From Marixanthomonas spongiae (lineage in GTDB: Bacteria; Bacteroidota; Bacteroidia; Flavobacteriales; Flavobacteriaceae): a stretch of 64,000 nucleotides of DNA. Under the pieces are notes generated by a model. The model ran no database searches, was not told the DNA's origin, and saw only the letters and a program-made list of their open reading frames with translations. The DNA is taken from assembly GCF_003095375.1 (NCBI RefSeq), contig NZ_QEHR01000006.1, forward strand, positions 124,001-188,000, written 5' to 3'. Position numbers and translations under genes: made by a program. Shown here one piece after another: positions 23,213 to 31,368 of the stretch (position 1 is its first letter; each line of letters starts with the position of its first letter).

Positions 23213-24967
23213 TTATTCTTTAATGAACTTAAAGGTCTGGTTTTGATTCACATTATTGGTAACCGTTATAAAGTAGATGCCCGTTTTTAAAGCTGAAATA
23301 GCTACAGAAGCTTTTTTGGTGCTTCCAGAAAACGTTTGGGCGGCTACTTTTTGTCCCAACATAGAGTGAATGGTAACCGAAGCTATGGTGTTTTGCTCTA
23401 AGTAAACCGTAAGCTGGTCGGTTGCTGGGTTGGGGTACAGCCCTCCGGTTTGCTTGTTGAAATTATCCGCTGTGCCCAAGGTTCCGTCGCAATTGGTCAG
23501 TGAATAGTTATAAGGCGTTCCAGAAAAGTTCATAGGGCCAGTTGTTGTGGTTACGAGTCCTGATGTTACCGGAATATCGTACACCGAAATAGCCGTGTGC
23601 GGTAAAGTGAGCTCCATATTCTCGCAATTGTTTCTTTTGTTACCTGTTTTTGTGATTTCGGCCAAAGTAACCGGCGTACCTACTGGCGTACGGTATCCTG
23701 CAATAAGGTAATCTCCTTGCGTTCCGTTGTTATAGTCTAACACGGTGGCCATATCTGGGTAGTAGATCAATGGCATTTGCGAGTTCCAAAAGTTGTATTC
23801 ATCGCCAGGAGCTTCTACGTGGGGCGTTAAATATTGATAGTCTATGGAAACTTGGTTTCCGGTCGCTTTTTCAAATTCATACACAATAACATTGCTTTGT
23901 CCAGTTTGGGTGGTTCCGCCAGCAGACCAACTTTCGTTTCGGTCGTATCCAAATACCACCAAATTATTAAAAGAGGTAACCGATTCTTTTAAGGAAAACC
24001 CATAACGGTCGAGATCGCCTGAATTAATGACCCAAGAAAGGCTGTTGATAATAGTTCCGTTAGGGTCGAACACAGTGATTCCGAAGTTGTGCATAGAGGA
24101 ATAATTGGACAGCATATAGATGTTTCCGGTAGTGGGTTCATAATAAGCATCGACACTCACGTCCCTAGAATTTCCGAAGATATAACTGCTGTTCCATACA
24201 AAGTTGCCTTCGTAATCGATAAGGTATGCCAAAGCGCCTTGGCGTTCAAAACCTTGTTGGGTAAGGCCGGTGGCACTTCCCGTCAAGAAAAAGCCATCAC
24301 TGGTTTCGGTAATCTTATTGACAAAGTCGTAGTCGCTGGTGGCACTTACCGAGGTGTCTAATTCGGTGGTCCAAAGCACGTTCAAATATTGATCTACGCG
24401 AAGTATATAGCCAATGTTAAGGCTGCATTGGTAGTCTAAACTATAACAGTTGCCGAAAAATCCGCCCACCACAAAACCGGGGTCTGCGTTTCCGTCATTG
24501 TTGGCATCGGTATTGGTGAATGCAATGTTTAACCCGGTGGAATTGAAGTTTGGCGACACGATATCGTAATAGTTTACATCGAGCATATTGCCGGTGGCCG
24601 CTTCTATTTTTGCTATAAAGGTATGTTTGGTGCCGCTAACATCGATGGAGCCGGTAATGGCGACAAAGTCGAACATGTTAGCCACATCGAAAACCCGGGC
24701 GTTTTGCAACGAGGCATCGGAATACTGCTTGGCCCAAACAATGTTTCCGTTTTCGTCCATTCGTTTCAAGCTGATTTCAGAATTGCTCATATTGGTGTCG
24801 AAAATGTTACTGGCAACGATAAAATCATTACTGCCGTCGTTGATAACATCTAAGTTAAGGTCGTGGTAAATATCGGAATTGTACTGTACCTCTCTTTGGA
24901 AATCCTGAGCGTGAAGCGACAGGCAAAAGAAGCCGATGAATGCGATTGAAAATAGTATTGTTTTCAT
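23213..24967 (-). CDS. Secreted protein with T9SS type A sorting domain
   Basis: A 584-residue secreted protein. The frame is open upstream to 25144, but the signal peptide M-K-T-I-L-F-S-I-A-F starts at 24967, and the upstream promoter-like element (25030-25057) would fall inside any longer gene. The mature part is a run of beta-propeller-like segments with D-x-N-x-D-G-N-A-D-type metal loops. The last 75 residues form a type A T9SS sorting domain, with L-Y-P-N-P-A-T-D-Q-L-T, G-Q-K-V and a K-T-G-I-Y-F-I-T-V end. It is thus exported by the type IX system and probably attached to the cell surface. Its role with the neighbouring lipoproteins and CHAT protein is unknown. Confidence 0.82.
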   Translation of the reverse strand: MKTILFSIAFIGFFCLSLHAQDFQREVQYNSDIYHDLNLDVINDGSNDFIVASNIFDTNMSNSEISLKRMDENGNIVWAKQYSDASLQNARVFDVANMFDFVAITGSIDVSGTKHTFIAKIEAATGNMLDVNYYDIVSPNFNSTGLNIAFTNTDANNDGNADPGFVVGGFFGNCYSLDYQCSLNIGYILRVDQYLNVLWTTELDTSVSATSDYDFVNKITETSDGFFLTGSATGLTQQGFERQGALAYLIDYEGNFVWNSSYIFGNSRDVSVDAYYEPTTGNIYMLSNYSSMHNFGITVFDPNGTIINSLSWVINSGDLDRYGFSLKESVTSFNNLVVFGYDRNESWSAGGTTQTGQSNVIVYEFEKATGNQVSIDYQYLTPHVEAPGDEYNFWNSQMPLIYYPDMATVLDYNNGTQGDYLIAGYRTPVGTPVTLAEITKTGNKRNNCENMELTLPHTAISVYDIPVTSGLVTTTTGPMNFSGTPYNYSLTNCDGTLGTADNFNKQTGGLYPNPATDQLTVYLEQNTIASVTIHSMLGQKVAAQTFSGSTKKASVAISALKTGIYFITVTNNVNQNQTFKFIKE

Positions 24968-25029
24968 AATGTGTGTTTTAAAGTTCTTATTTGGTTTATT
25001 GGGCTCATTTTGATTGCCCGTTCTATTGG

Positions 25030-25057
25030 TATATGGACAAAAGCATGTTTTGTTACC
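25030..25057 (-). promoter_or_regulatory. Shared promoter-like element, copy 1 (T9SS gene)
   Basis: Minus-strand GGTAACAAAA (25057-25048), 13 bp, then ATATA (25034-25030), 63 bp before the start at 24967. The same two blocks with identical spacing occur before the paralogous lipoprotein at 26158. GGTAAC-like boxes 15-17 bp from an AT-rich -10 box fit the layout of alternative sigma factor promoters. Confidence 0.5.
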
Positions 25058-25091
25058 CCTTTTTTTAAAATTATTTTTAAATGGTATAAAA

Positions 25092-25117
25092 AAAAGCCAC
25101 CTATTACAGTGGCTTTT
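25092..25117 (-). terminator. Terminator of lipoprotein paralogue A
   Basis: On the minus strand AAAAGCCAC (25117-25109) pairs with GTGGCTTTT (25100-25092), loop 8 nt, followed by further T. It lies 40 bp after the stop at 25157. Confidence 0.85.
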
Positions 25118-25156
25118 CTGGCTATCAAACAATCGACTAATCAAAAACCAACAAAA

Positions 25157-26158
25157 CTAGGGGAGACTGTTGATGGCCGCTGTAACGTTTTCAAAGCTAT
25201 CTACTTGGGTGTCCTCGATAGTAAAAGTATAGACCTCATTCTCGGCAATGGTCACCCCTTGAATGGCATACCGCCAGTTGTCGCCGTCTGCCGACATAAA
25301 AATGAGGTGTGCTTCCAGGCCAATGGGGATTTGGCCGTAGTGTTCGGAAAAATACCCGTTTTCGGCAATAAAAGTATCTAAATGGGCCAAGCCGTTTGCT
25401 TCTCCGTCGTACGATAAATACACGGCACTGTTGTCAAAATCGAACCCTTCGGGCACATCCACGAGCAAGGTGGTTTTTGGTCTCGGGTCGTTGTAAAACC
25501 GGTCGATGTTGGTCCAGCCAAAGGCTTCGGCAAATACATAATAGTTTCCACCTTCATTGTAGATCTGGGCATTGTCTTCTTCTTCCACTTCGTCCCAGGT
25601 AAGGTTGCCGTTTTCATCAATTAGGCCGTTCCACAGCACCATTTCAGGGTCGGTGCCACCGGTGTTGTCACCAGGAACCATGAGTTGGTATTGGCAGCCC
25701 ATTTGCAACAGATCGCCATCTTGCCTTACTTCAATAAAAAACTCGCCGCCACTTACCAACGGGGCTTTGTCGCCATTTTGCATTAAGCCCATAGTGGGTT
25801 TGTTGGTGGTGGCCATGTCGCGTTTTTCGTATAGGTCTATAAAGGTAAGCTCCACTTGACCGGTTACCACATCACCGTCTTTCAGCAGGCAATTGGGGAA
25901 TATTTGTATTTCTGCTCCATCGTTGGAAGTAAATTGAACGCCATCTTCGGCATTGAACGTTTCCTTTTCCATATGAGTGGTCAAGGCTTCAGCTCTTAAG
26001 GCGTTAAATACCGCTGGGTCGCCTGCAGTATAAGGCAAAGATCCATCGTCTACAGGTACGGTGCTTTCGGGACTACAGCTTATGCCAAATACCCCTATTA
26101 GAGTAAGTAACATAAAGCGGTATCCATAGGTTCGGATTGTTTTGTTTGTACGTTTCAT
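25157..26158 (-). CDS. Lipoprotein of unknown function, paralogue A
   Basis: A 333-residue lipoprotein with signal and lipobox G-I-S-C followed by S-P-E-S. The mature sequence is beta-rich and acidic. G-W-T-N-I-D-R-F and F-S-E-H-Y-G-Q-I-P-I match G-W-R-S-I-A-R-F and F-S-E-Q-Y-G-E-I-P-N in the protein at 22121, and the order of segments is the same, so they are paralogues. It is transcribed alone, with its own terminator, and is divergent from the sigma factor gene. The intergenic region holds the second copy of the GGTAACAAAA-N13-ATATA element. Family and function unrecognised. Confidence 0.72.
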   Translation of the reverse strand: MKRTNKTIRTYGYRFMLLTLIGVFGISCSPESTVPVDDGSLPYTAGDPAVFNALRAEALTTHMEKETFNAEDGVQFTSNDGAEIQIFPNCLLKDGDVVTGQVELTFIDLYEKRDMATTNKPTMGLMQNGDKAPLVSGGEFFIEVRQDGDLLQMGCQYQLMVPGDNTGGTDPEMVLWNGLIDENGNLTWDEVEEEDNAQIYNEGGNYYVFAEAFGWTNIDRFYNDPRPKTTLLVDVPEGFDFDNSAVYLSYDGEANGLAHLDTFIAENGYFSEHYGQIPIGLEAHLIFMSADGDNWRYAIQGVTIAENEVYTFTIEDTQVDSFENVTAAINSLP

Positions 26159-26186
26159 AACTTTTTAATTTTAAGGTTTACACCCT

Positions 26187-26214
26187 TATATCATTATGTT
26201 TTTATTTTGTTACC
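26187..26214 (-). promoter_or_regulatory. Shared promoter-like element, copy 2 (lipoprotein paralogue A)
   Basis: Minus-strand GGTAACAAAA (26214-26205), 13 bp, then ATATA (26191-26187), with the ATG about 28 bp further at 26158. Spacing and boxes equal those at 25057-25030. The position just upstream of the gene and next to a sigma factor gene makes it a candidate target of that factor. Confidence 0.55.
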
Positions 26215-26357
26215 ATAGGATTGAATTTTTTTTGAAATGAGAAAGACGTTAAGAAAAGGCAGAACAGGTACAGCATACTCTTTTGTGCTCTCTGTGCGAC
26301 CTTTGCGGCCTTTCAGGTTAAAACGGGAATACTAAAAGCACACTAAGAAAAACATGG

Positions 26358-26365
26358 TATCTTTG
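26358..26365 (+). promoter_or_regulatory. Candidate -7 element of the sigma factor gene
   Basis: TATCTTTG, an exact TAnnTTTG match, 35 bp before the TTG start at 26400. No well-placed -33 TTG is visible. The sigma gene thus appears to use the housekeeping promoter type and not the GGTAAC element. Confidence 0.45.
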
Positions 26366-26399
26366 GGAAAACAAACTGAAACCATTTTAAAACCTGTTT

Positions 26400-26984
26400 T
26401 TGGCAGCAAAAAAAATACATCCCGACCAAAAATATATCGAGGCGCTTTTGGCAAATAACCGGGAGCTTATTGATGAGATCTACACCAAATTTGCTCCAAA
26501 GGTCATTGGCTATGTACGTAAAAACAGTGGCGACGAAGCTGCGGCGCGCGATATTATTCAAGAGGCGTTAATAACGGTGTACGACCAAGCCAAAACAAAA
26601 GGGTTGCAGCTTACTTGCCCTTTTGATGCCTATTTTTTCCTCATTTGTAAACGCAAATGGCTTAATGTGCTCAAAAAAAGATCCAATAAAGAGGTAACAA
26701 TAGAGGAGGAGCGTTTATCTATACATGACGATGCACACGAACATGCCACGGCAACCCAAGAATTTGAGCAACAGCAAAATCTATATATTGCAATGCTCTC
26801 AAAATTGGGCGAAACCTGCAAAAAAATCATTACGTTGGGATTTTCGTCTATGTCCATGCAAGAGGTGGCAGACCAACTGGACATAACGTATGCCTATGCC
26901 CGGAAAAAGAAATCGCTTTGCATTGGTAAACTAACGCAATTAATTAAAGAAAGCCCTGAATACCAGCAGCTAAAAAACGGATGA
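26400..26984 (+). CDS. Short sigma-70 family RNA polymerase sigma factor
   Basis: A 194-residue two-domain sigma factor with region 2 in F-A-P-K-V-I-G-Y-V-R-K-N through A-R-D-I-I-Q-E-A-L and Y-F-F-L-I-C-K-R-K-W, then region 4 as a helix-turn-helix with S-M-Q-E-V-A-D-Q-L-D-I-T-Y-A-Y-A-R-K-K-K. The start is TTG (M-A-A-K-K-I-H-P-D-Q-K), which agrees with relatives. It is divergent from the lipoprotein/T9SS/CHAT genes and followed after 7 bp by a membrane TPR protein that may be its anti-sigma factor. The likely targets are the adjacent promoters sharing GGTAACAAAA-N13-ATATA. Confidence 0.85.
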   Translation: MAAKKIHPDQKYIEALLANNRELIDEIYTKFAPKVIGYVRKNSGDEAAARDIIQEALITVYDQAKTKGLQLTCPFDAYFFLICKRKWLNVLKKRSNKEVTIEEERLSIHDDAHEHATATQEFEQQQNLYIAMLSKLGETCKKIITLGFSSMSMQEVADQLDITYAYARKKKSLCIGKLTQLIKESPEYQQLKNG

Positions 26985-26991
26985 AAACAGT

Positions 26992-27729
26992 ATGGAACCT
27001 CAAGAAAACGAATTAGTATTCACAGCTTATTTAGAAGAAACACTATCGGTTTCAGATCGTAAGGCGTTTGAACAGCGTTTACAAGAAGACCCATCGTTCC
27101 GTGACGATTTTTATGCCTTTAAAACTGTTTACAGCGCCTTAGAAAATCGGTTTTCGGCTCAACGTGCCGATGTATTGCAATCCATACAACAAGCCGATGC
27201 CCGCTTTAAAATTTCCAAAAACCAAAACGATTCCCATGGAAAATCCATCCGGTTTAAACCGTGGCATTATGCAGTGGCAGCATCCATCATATTGGCCGTG
27301 GGGCTGTTTTTGTTCAATGGGTTTGGCAAACCAACCTATTCCGAATTTGCAACTCATGAGCCAATCTCGTTAACCTTGCGAAGCGATAACGCCACAACAA
27401 CAAAACAAGCCGAACAGGCCTTCAACACCGGCGATTATGCAGAAGCAGAGTTACAGTTTGATAAATTACTTCAAAAAAACCCTGAAACGGTAGAATACCA
27501 ATTCTACAAAGCACAAGCATTGGTGGAGCAGGATAAATTTGATGAAGCCGAAATAATCCTGAAAGATATTTCAGAAGGAAATTCGGTTTATGCTTCTGAA
27601 GCGCGTTGGTGGAATGCTTTGGGCAAACTGAAGCAAAAAAAATACGATGAGGCAAAAAACATCCTAAAATCAATCGATGCCAATACCGATGCCTACAACA
27701 AAGCCCAAGAACTATTACAGGAATTATAA
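26992..27729 (+). CDS. Single-pass membrane TPR protein, candidate anti-sigma factor
   Basis: A 245-residue protein with a hydrophilic N-terminus (about 1-88), one membrane helix (about 92-110) and a C-terminal TPR region (about 137-240, with A-E-L-Q-F-D-K-L-L-Q-K-N-P and A-L-V-E-Q-D-K-F-D-E-A). The N-terminus (Y-L-E-E-T-L-S-V-S-D-R-K-A-F-E-Q-R-L) has the layout of cytoplasmic anti-sigma domains, and the gene follows the sigma factor by 7 bp. The predicted topology is N-in, C-out, placing the TPRs in the periplasm alongside the CHAT protease. There is no zinc-binding HxxxCxxC motif, so anti-sigma activity is inferred from context. Confidence 0.72.
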   Translation: MEPQENELVFTAYLEETLSVSDRKAFEQRLQEDPSFRDDFYAFKTVYSALENRFSAQRADVLQSIQQADARFKISKNQNDSHGKSIRFKPWHYAVAASIILAVGLFLFNGFGKPTYSEFATHEPISLTLRSDNATTTKQAEQAFNTGDYAEAELQFDKLLQKNPETVEYQFYKAQALVEQDKFDEAEIILKDISEGNSVYASEARWWNALGKLKQKKYDEAKNILKSIDANTDAYNKAQELLQEL

Positions 27730-27834
27730 ACTCTGGTAATAAGGTTGTTTTAATGCCAATATTATAGATGAACGGTTTGTGGGTCGCTTAAAAATATTCT
27801 TATAAATTTGCAATACTATGAACGCGTTGTATTT

Positions 27835-28323
27835 ATGAAGCACCTCATCCTTTATTTTATTATCGCTTTTACAACGGTTTCCTGCCAGTTTTTTGAAACC
27901 GAGAAAATATCTTCGGAAACATTCTACGATGAAGAACTAAAAACCATAGACTGGAACAATGTGGACCAATACCCTATTTTTGAGCCCTGCAGCTCCTTTT
28001 TAGACAAAGCTTCACAAAAAAAATGTTTTGAAAACACCTTAACAACTTATCTTTTTGAAGCTGTTAACAACAATAGAGATAAATCTTTAAAAGAATTGAA
28101 CGACACGGTATATGTAAGGTTTTTGGTTTCTGAAAAAGGACAGCTTTCCGTGAAAAATATGGATTTGGACAGCCTTACCAAAGCCGAATTGCCAAACTTT
28201 GAACAAAACCTTCGCAATAAAATCGATGCTATAAAACTGATTGCTCCAGCCTATAAACGAGGGATTCCCGTTAAGACTCATTTTACCTTGCCCATTGTGC
28301 TGCAAACAGGCGGAGATTTATAG
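27835..28323 (+). CDS. Lipoprotein with TonB-C-like fold
   Basis: A 162-residue lipoprotein. The frame is open from 27808, but the signal begins at ATG 27835 (M-K-H-L-I-L-Y) with lipobox T-V-S-C. The mature part contains Y-P-I-F-E-P-C and a later C-F-E-N, then V-R-F-L-V-S-E-K-G-Q-L and P-V-K-T-H-F-T-L-P-I-V-L at the end. These features are those of TonB C-terminal domains of Bacteroidota, without the proline-rich spacer or inner-membrane anchor. It overlaps the convergent gene by 6 bp. It may be an accessory to TonB or a sensor domain. It follows the sigma/TPR pair by 105 bp, so co-expression is uncertain. Confidence 0.65.
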   Translation: MKHLILYFIIAFTTVSCQFFETEKISSETFYDEELKTIDWNNVDQYPIFEPCSSFLDKASQKKCFENTLTTYLFEAVNNNRDKSLKELNDTVYVRFLVSEKGQLSVKNMDLDSLTKAELPNFEQNLRNKIDAIKLIAPAYKRGIPVKTHFTLPIVLQTGGDL

Positions 28324-29187
28324 GTTAAACTTATAACCAACAGTGAAATCTACAGGAAATTCATCGTTGCTTTCGAGTCCAATGGCAACAATGTCATTGT
28401 ACGATAAGGTAAGAAAGCCATTGCCCAATGCAATATCGGCGCCCAGTCCAAATGCGCCGGGGGTTTGCAGTTCGCCGCCAGAACCGGTGATGCGCTCTTC
28501 TTGCCCGTTGCTGTCGGTATAAATGATGTCCCGTGATGCATGGGAGTAGGCCACGACCTTCACATTGGCAAATACATCGATTGCGCTCGATTTTATGAAC
28601 TTAAAGCGGTAATTCAAGGAAATCTCAGAATTTGAAAAATCGTAATCGCTGTTTTTCAGCAATTGTTTAAAACGAAAAACCAAAGCGTGACGTTTCAGTT
28701 TTACTTCGTCCGTTAATTCCAAATCCACACCAAAAGAAGGTAAAATGGTGTTGTTCGGGTTTATGTAATAAACATTGTTCGAAACCCCTACATAGGCGCC
28801 CAATCTCGTTTGTAGCTGGATGGATTTTTCTTCAAACGTAAAAGAAGGATCCACTTTTTTGTTATAGGAAATCACAAATTCCCGCAAGCTCGGCAAGGTT
28901 AAATTCACTCCGTCAACAGCAAGGGAAGCATTTTGGGTTTGTTGCTGCAACACCTCTTTGTACTCTTCTTGGTAACTGCCGTTAACTTTGGTGTTTTTCA
29001 GTTCGGTAATGGTGTTCCCTTTTTGTAAAAAGTAGCGGTATTCGTTGTCAATGGTGTTCCATAAAAGGGTAAGTGGTCCTTCAATTTCTTTTTGTAACGT
29101 ATAGGTGTTACCATCTACGGTGTATTGTTGTTGGGCCGAAACAGCGATGGTGGTCAGTAGGCAAGCTAATAAAAGTAGGCGTTTCAT
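28318..29187 (-). CDS. Exported protein, probable outer-membrane barrel
   Basis: A 289-residue protein with a signal peptide (residues about 1-19, ending V-S-A-Q). The first third has short beta segments (Y-T-V-D-G-N-T-Y-T-L). The remainder alternates hydrophobic strands with turns and ends in V-G-Y-K-F-N-L, typical of Bacteroidota outer-membrane beta-barrels. There are no enzyme motifs and the family is not recognised. It is convergent with the TonB-C-like lipoprotein (6-bp overlap) and 49 bp from the end of the glycosyltransferase gene. Confidence 0.65.
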   Translation of the reverse strand: MKRLLLLACLLTTIAVSAQQQYTVDGNTYTLQKEIEGPLTLLWNTIDNEYRYFLQKGNTITELKNTKVNGSYQEEYKEVLQQQTQNASLAVDGVNLTLPSLREFVISYNKKVDPSFTFEEKSIQLQTRLGAYVGVSNNVYYINPNNTILPSFGVDLELTDEVKLKRHALVFRFKQLLKNSDYDFSNSEISLNYRFKFIKSSAIDVFANVKVVAYSHASRDIIYTDSNGQEERITGSGGELQTPGAFGLGADIALGNGFLTLSYNDIVAIGLESNDEFPVDFTVGYKFNL

Positions 29188-29236
29188 AGGGTCAGGTTTT
29201 GTTGGGTTAAAGATAGAAAATTTATTGAAAGTACCT

Positions 29237-30394
29237 TTAGGTTTTGTACCGTCGTCCTTTCCATTTGTATCCGCCTAACAGGCTTAAAACAAAAACGGTT
29301 ACTGTTATAAAAGGGTAAAGGAAACCACTAAGTGCCATTTGGAAGATAAATTTTGCCGAGATTGTTTTTTTTCTGAAGACCTTTCTGTTAACAAGGCAGG
29401 AGTGGGCGCTCAACAAAATGATAATGCCGTCGATCAATACTTTCATGAAAAACAGGAACAAGAAAAAATAACGGAACGATAAGCTGAAAAAAACAAAGAT
29501 CCAACCAAAAACAAACCAAAGGTTGGTCGCAAAGACGAGGCCTCCCACCACTTTTGGAAGCCAATTTTTTTGCTTTGCCGTTTTCGATGCCCACCGCACC
29601 CGTTGGTTGATTACTTGACGCCATTTTTTTTGCGGCTGGGTAGTGACCACAGCAGCATTGCTTTTTAAAAAATGCACCGTATTGGGTGCTAACTGCTGGA
29701 TGTTCTCCATCATAAAAATATCGTCCCCACTGGCAATATGGTTGTTGCCGGAAAATCCTTTCAATTGCTGAAATAGGTCTTTTTTATATCCTAAATTGGC
29801 TCCATTGCAAAGGAAAGGGCGGTTTAAGCCAAATCCGCCCATGGTTACGGCCTGCAAGCTCAAGCCGTCGCATTGTTGATAAGCGTGCACAAGGCTACCG
29901 TTGCTATGGTAATATACTGGCCCGCAAACCATATTGGGATGCTTTTCCTGAATGATGCTGTTAAAAGCGCGCAACCAAGTTACGGGAACCTTGCAATCGG
30001 CATCGGTGGTCAGGATCCAAGGGTGCTTGGCTTCGGAAACAGCGAGGGTAATGGCATCTTTTTTTGGGGAATTCGAAAACCGTTTGCTCCGTATTATTTT
30101 ATACGGAAACACACAGCCTTCCAAGGCTTGCGACAACACAAAAACCGAACGGTCCTTAGACACGTCATCCACAAAAATCACTTCAAAAAAATGTGCTGGG
30201 TAGTCCAATTGTTTCAGCGAGGTGACCAGGGCAGTCAAATTGTTAGCTTCATTTCTAAACGGGACGACTATTGAAAAATTGGTTTTAGGAGAAACGGGTT
30301 TTGATGACAGCGATTTCAACTGTATCATTCCTATCCAGATGGCTAATAAAAGAACCAGATAAATGGTAAACAGCAAAACCCCGGATATCATCAT
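29237..30394 (-). CDS. Membrane glycosyltransferase family 2
   Basis: A 385-residue GT2 enzyme with an N-terminal membrane helix, the catalytic domain F-S-I-V-V-P-F-R-N-E-A-N-N through V-D-D-V-S and T-D-A-D, a Q-R-V-R-W motif as in processive GT2 enzymes, and about three C-terminal membrane helices. It transfers a nucleotide-activated sugar at the inner membrane. Its start overlaps the upstream flippase-like gene by 4 bp, so the two are co-translated. The pair suggests synthesis and handling of a membrane glycolipid. Sugar and acceptor are unknown. Confidence 0.88.
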   Translation of the reverse strand: MMISGVLLFTIYLVLLLAIWIGMIQLKSLSSKPVSPKTNFSIVVPFRNEANNLTALVTSLKQLDYPAHFFEVIFVDDVSKDRSVFVLSQALEGCVFPYKIIRSKRFSNSPKKDAITLAVSEAKHPWILTTDADCKVPVTWLRAFNSIIQEKHPNMVCGPVYYHSNGSLVHAYQQCDGLSLQAVTMGGFGLNRPFLCNGANLGYKKDLFQQLKGFSGNNHIASGDDIFMMENIQQLAPNTVHFLKSNAAVVTTQPQKKWRQVINQRVRWASKTAKQKNWLPKVVGGLVFATNLWFVFGWIFVFFSLSFRYFFLFLFFMKVLIDGIIILLSAHSCLVNRKVFRKKTISAKFIFQMALSGFLYPFITVTVFVLSLLGGYKWKGRRYKT

Positions 30395-31338
30395 CTGTGC
30401 TCGGTTTTATAGCTTAGAACATACCAACTGCCCATCAAAGCCGGTAGGATAAAGTTGAGCAGCCACATGGTAAAAACGGTAAAAAGTACAGGCAGTTCGG
30501 GAATTTCCGCAAATGAAAACAACCAGACCGCCACCCCGCCACGGATGACCACATCGAAAAGCAAAAAGGAAGGAACGATAGAAACCAGCAGGTACATAGC
30601 GCCAATGAGCGGAGCGGCTTTTAATATTGTCAAGTCACCCTCAAAAAAAACCAATACAAAATAAAACAGAAACCCAAATATCACATACCGTAGCACGGAA
30701 AATAACACCAGTTTCAGCTTAATGGAAACCGGTAAGTTTTTAAAATACCGCACAACATTGAGTGCCGAAAGTCCTTTGACCAGCAATTGCTTTCTTCTGA
30801 AAAGATAGCCAAGCACCATTGCCAGCAATACAACCAATAAGAAAATCCCAAGTTTGGTTTCTGAAATCGGCAGTTCGTAATCCATTGCCAGTATTAACAG
30901 ACCAATAGCACCAAAAAAACAGGTAACGGCCATTTGGGCACTGCTGCTTATAAAATTGAGCAAAAGTATTTCCTTTCTTTTTTCCAAAGGATAAAAAAAC
31001 GCCTTGGCTCCATAGTCGCCGATTCGGTTGGGGGTTGGCAATGAAACCGTCAACGCCATCAGGCTTTGTTTGGTTGCTTCGGAAAATGAAATGGATGTGG
31101 TTTTTGAAACCGCCGTTTGCCATTTGGCGATTTCCAACGTCCAATTAATGGTTGCCAAAACGATAAAAAATAGGATATAAATGAAGTTTTTTGACTGTAT
31201 TTCAGAACTAAAAACTTGCCATTGCAATGTGTTTCCGGAAGCGATTTTATAATAGATATACGCAAATGTGAGCCCCAACACCAAAACTTTTAGGGCAACC
31301 AGCCAATATTGTTTAGATTTGTGCAAAACCGTGCGCAT
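30391..31338 (-). CDS. Lysylphosphatidylglycerol synthase/flippase-like membrane protein
   Basis: A 315-residue protein with about eight membrane helices, related to the UPF0104/YbhN and MprF flippase domain family (S-L-P-T-P-N-R-I-G-D-Y-G-A-K segment near 102-116). It overlaps the glycosyltransferase gene by 4 bp and faces away from ruvC. A second member of the same superfamily is at 50096. The function in flavobacteria is not established; lipid or glycolipid translocation is plausible. Confidence 0.8.
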   Translation of the reverse strand: MRTVLHKSKQYWLVALKVLVLGLTFAYIYYKIASGNTLQWQVFSSEIQSKNFIYILFFIVLATINWTLEIAKWQTAVSKTTSISFSEATKQSLMALTVSLPTPNRIGDYGAKAFFYPLEKRKEILLLNFISSSAQMAVTCFFGAIGLLILAMDYELPISETKLGIFLLVVLLAMVLGYLFRRKQLLVKGLSALNVVRYFKNLPVSIKLKLVLFSVLRYVIFGFLFYFVLVFFEGDLTILKAAPLIGAMYLLVSIVPSFLLFDVVIRGGVAVWLFSFAEIPELPVLFTVFTMWLLNFILPALMGSWYVLSYKTEHR

Positions 31339-31368
31339 AAGCGACGAAGTTACAGAAAGTTTTCAAAT

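Noticed and set aside
23635-23644. Third copy of GGTAACAAAA
   Set aside because: It lies inside the T9SS gene coding for G-N-K-R and lacks ATATA at the right spacing, so it is probably chance.
26281-26330. GTGC/GCGACC/GCGGCC-rich stretch before the sigma gene as an operator
   Set aside because: It has only weak internal symmetry and resembles decayed intergenic repeats; no defined site could be supported.
17520-27729. A type III-E CRISPR (Craspase) locus
   Set aside because: A TPR-CHAT protease and a sigma factor are present, but I see no gRAMP, Cas1/2, Csx30 or CRISPR repeats; the CHAT protein is exported and membrane anchored, unlike Csx29.
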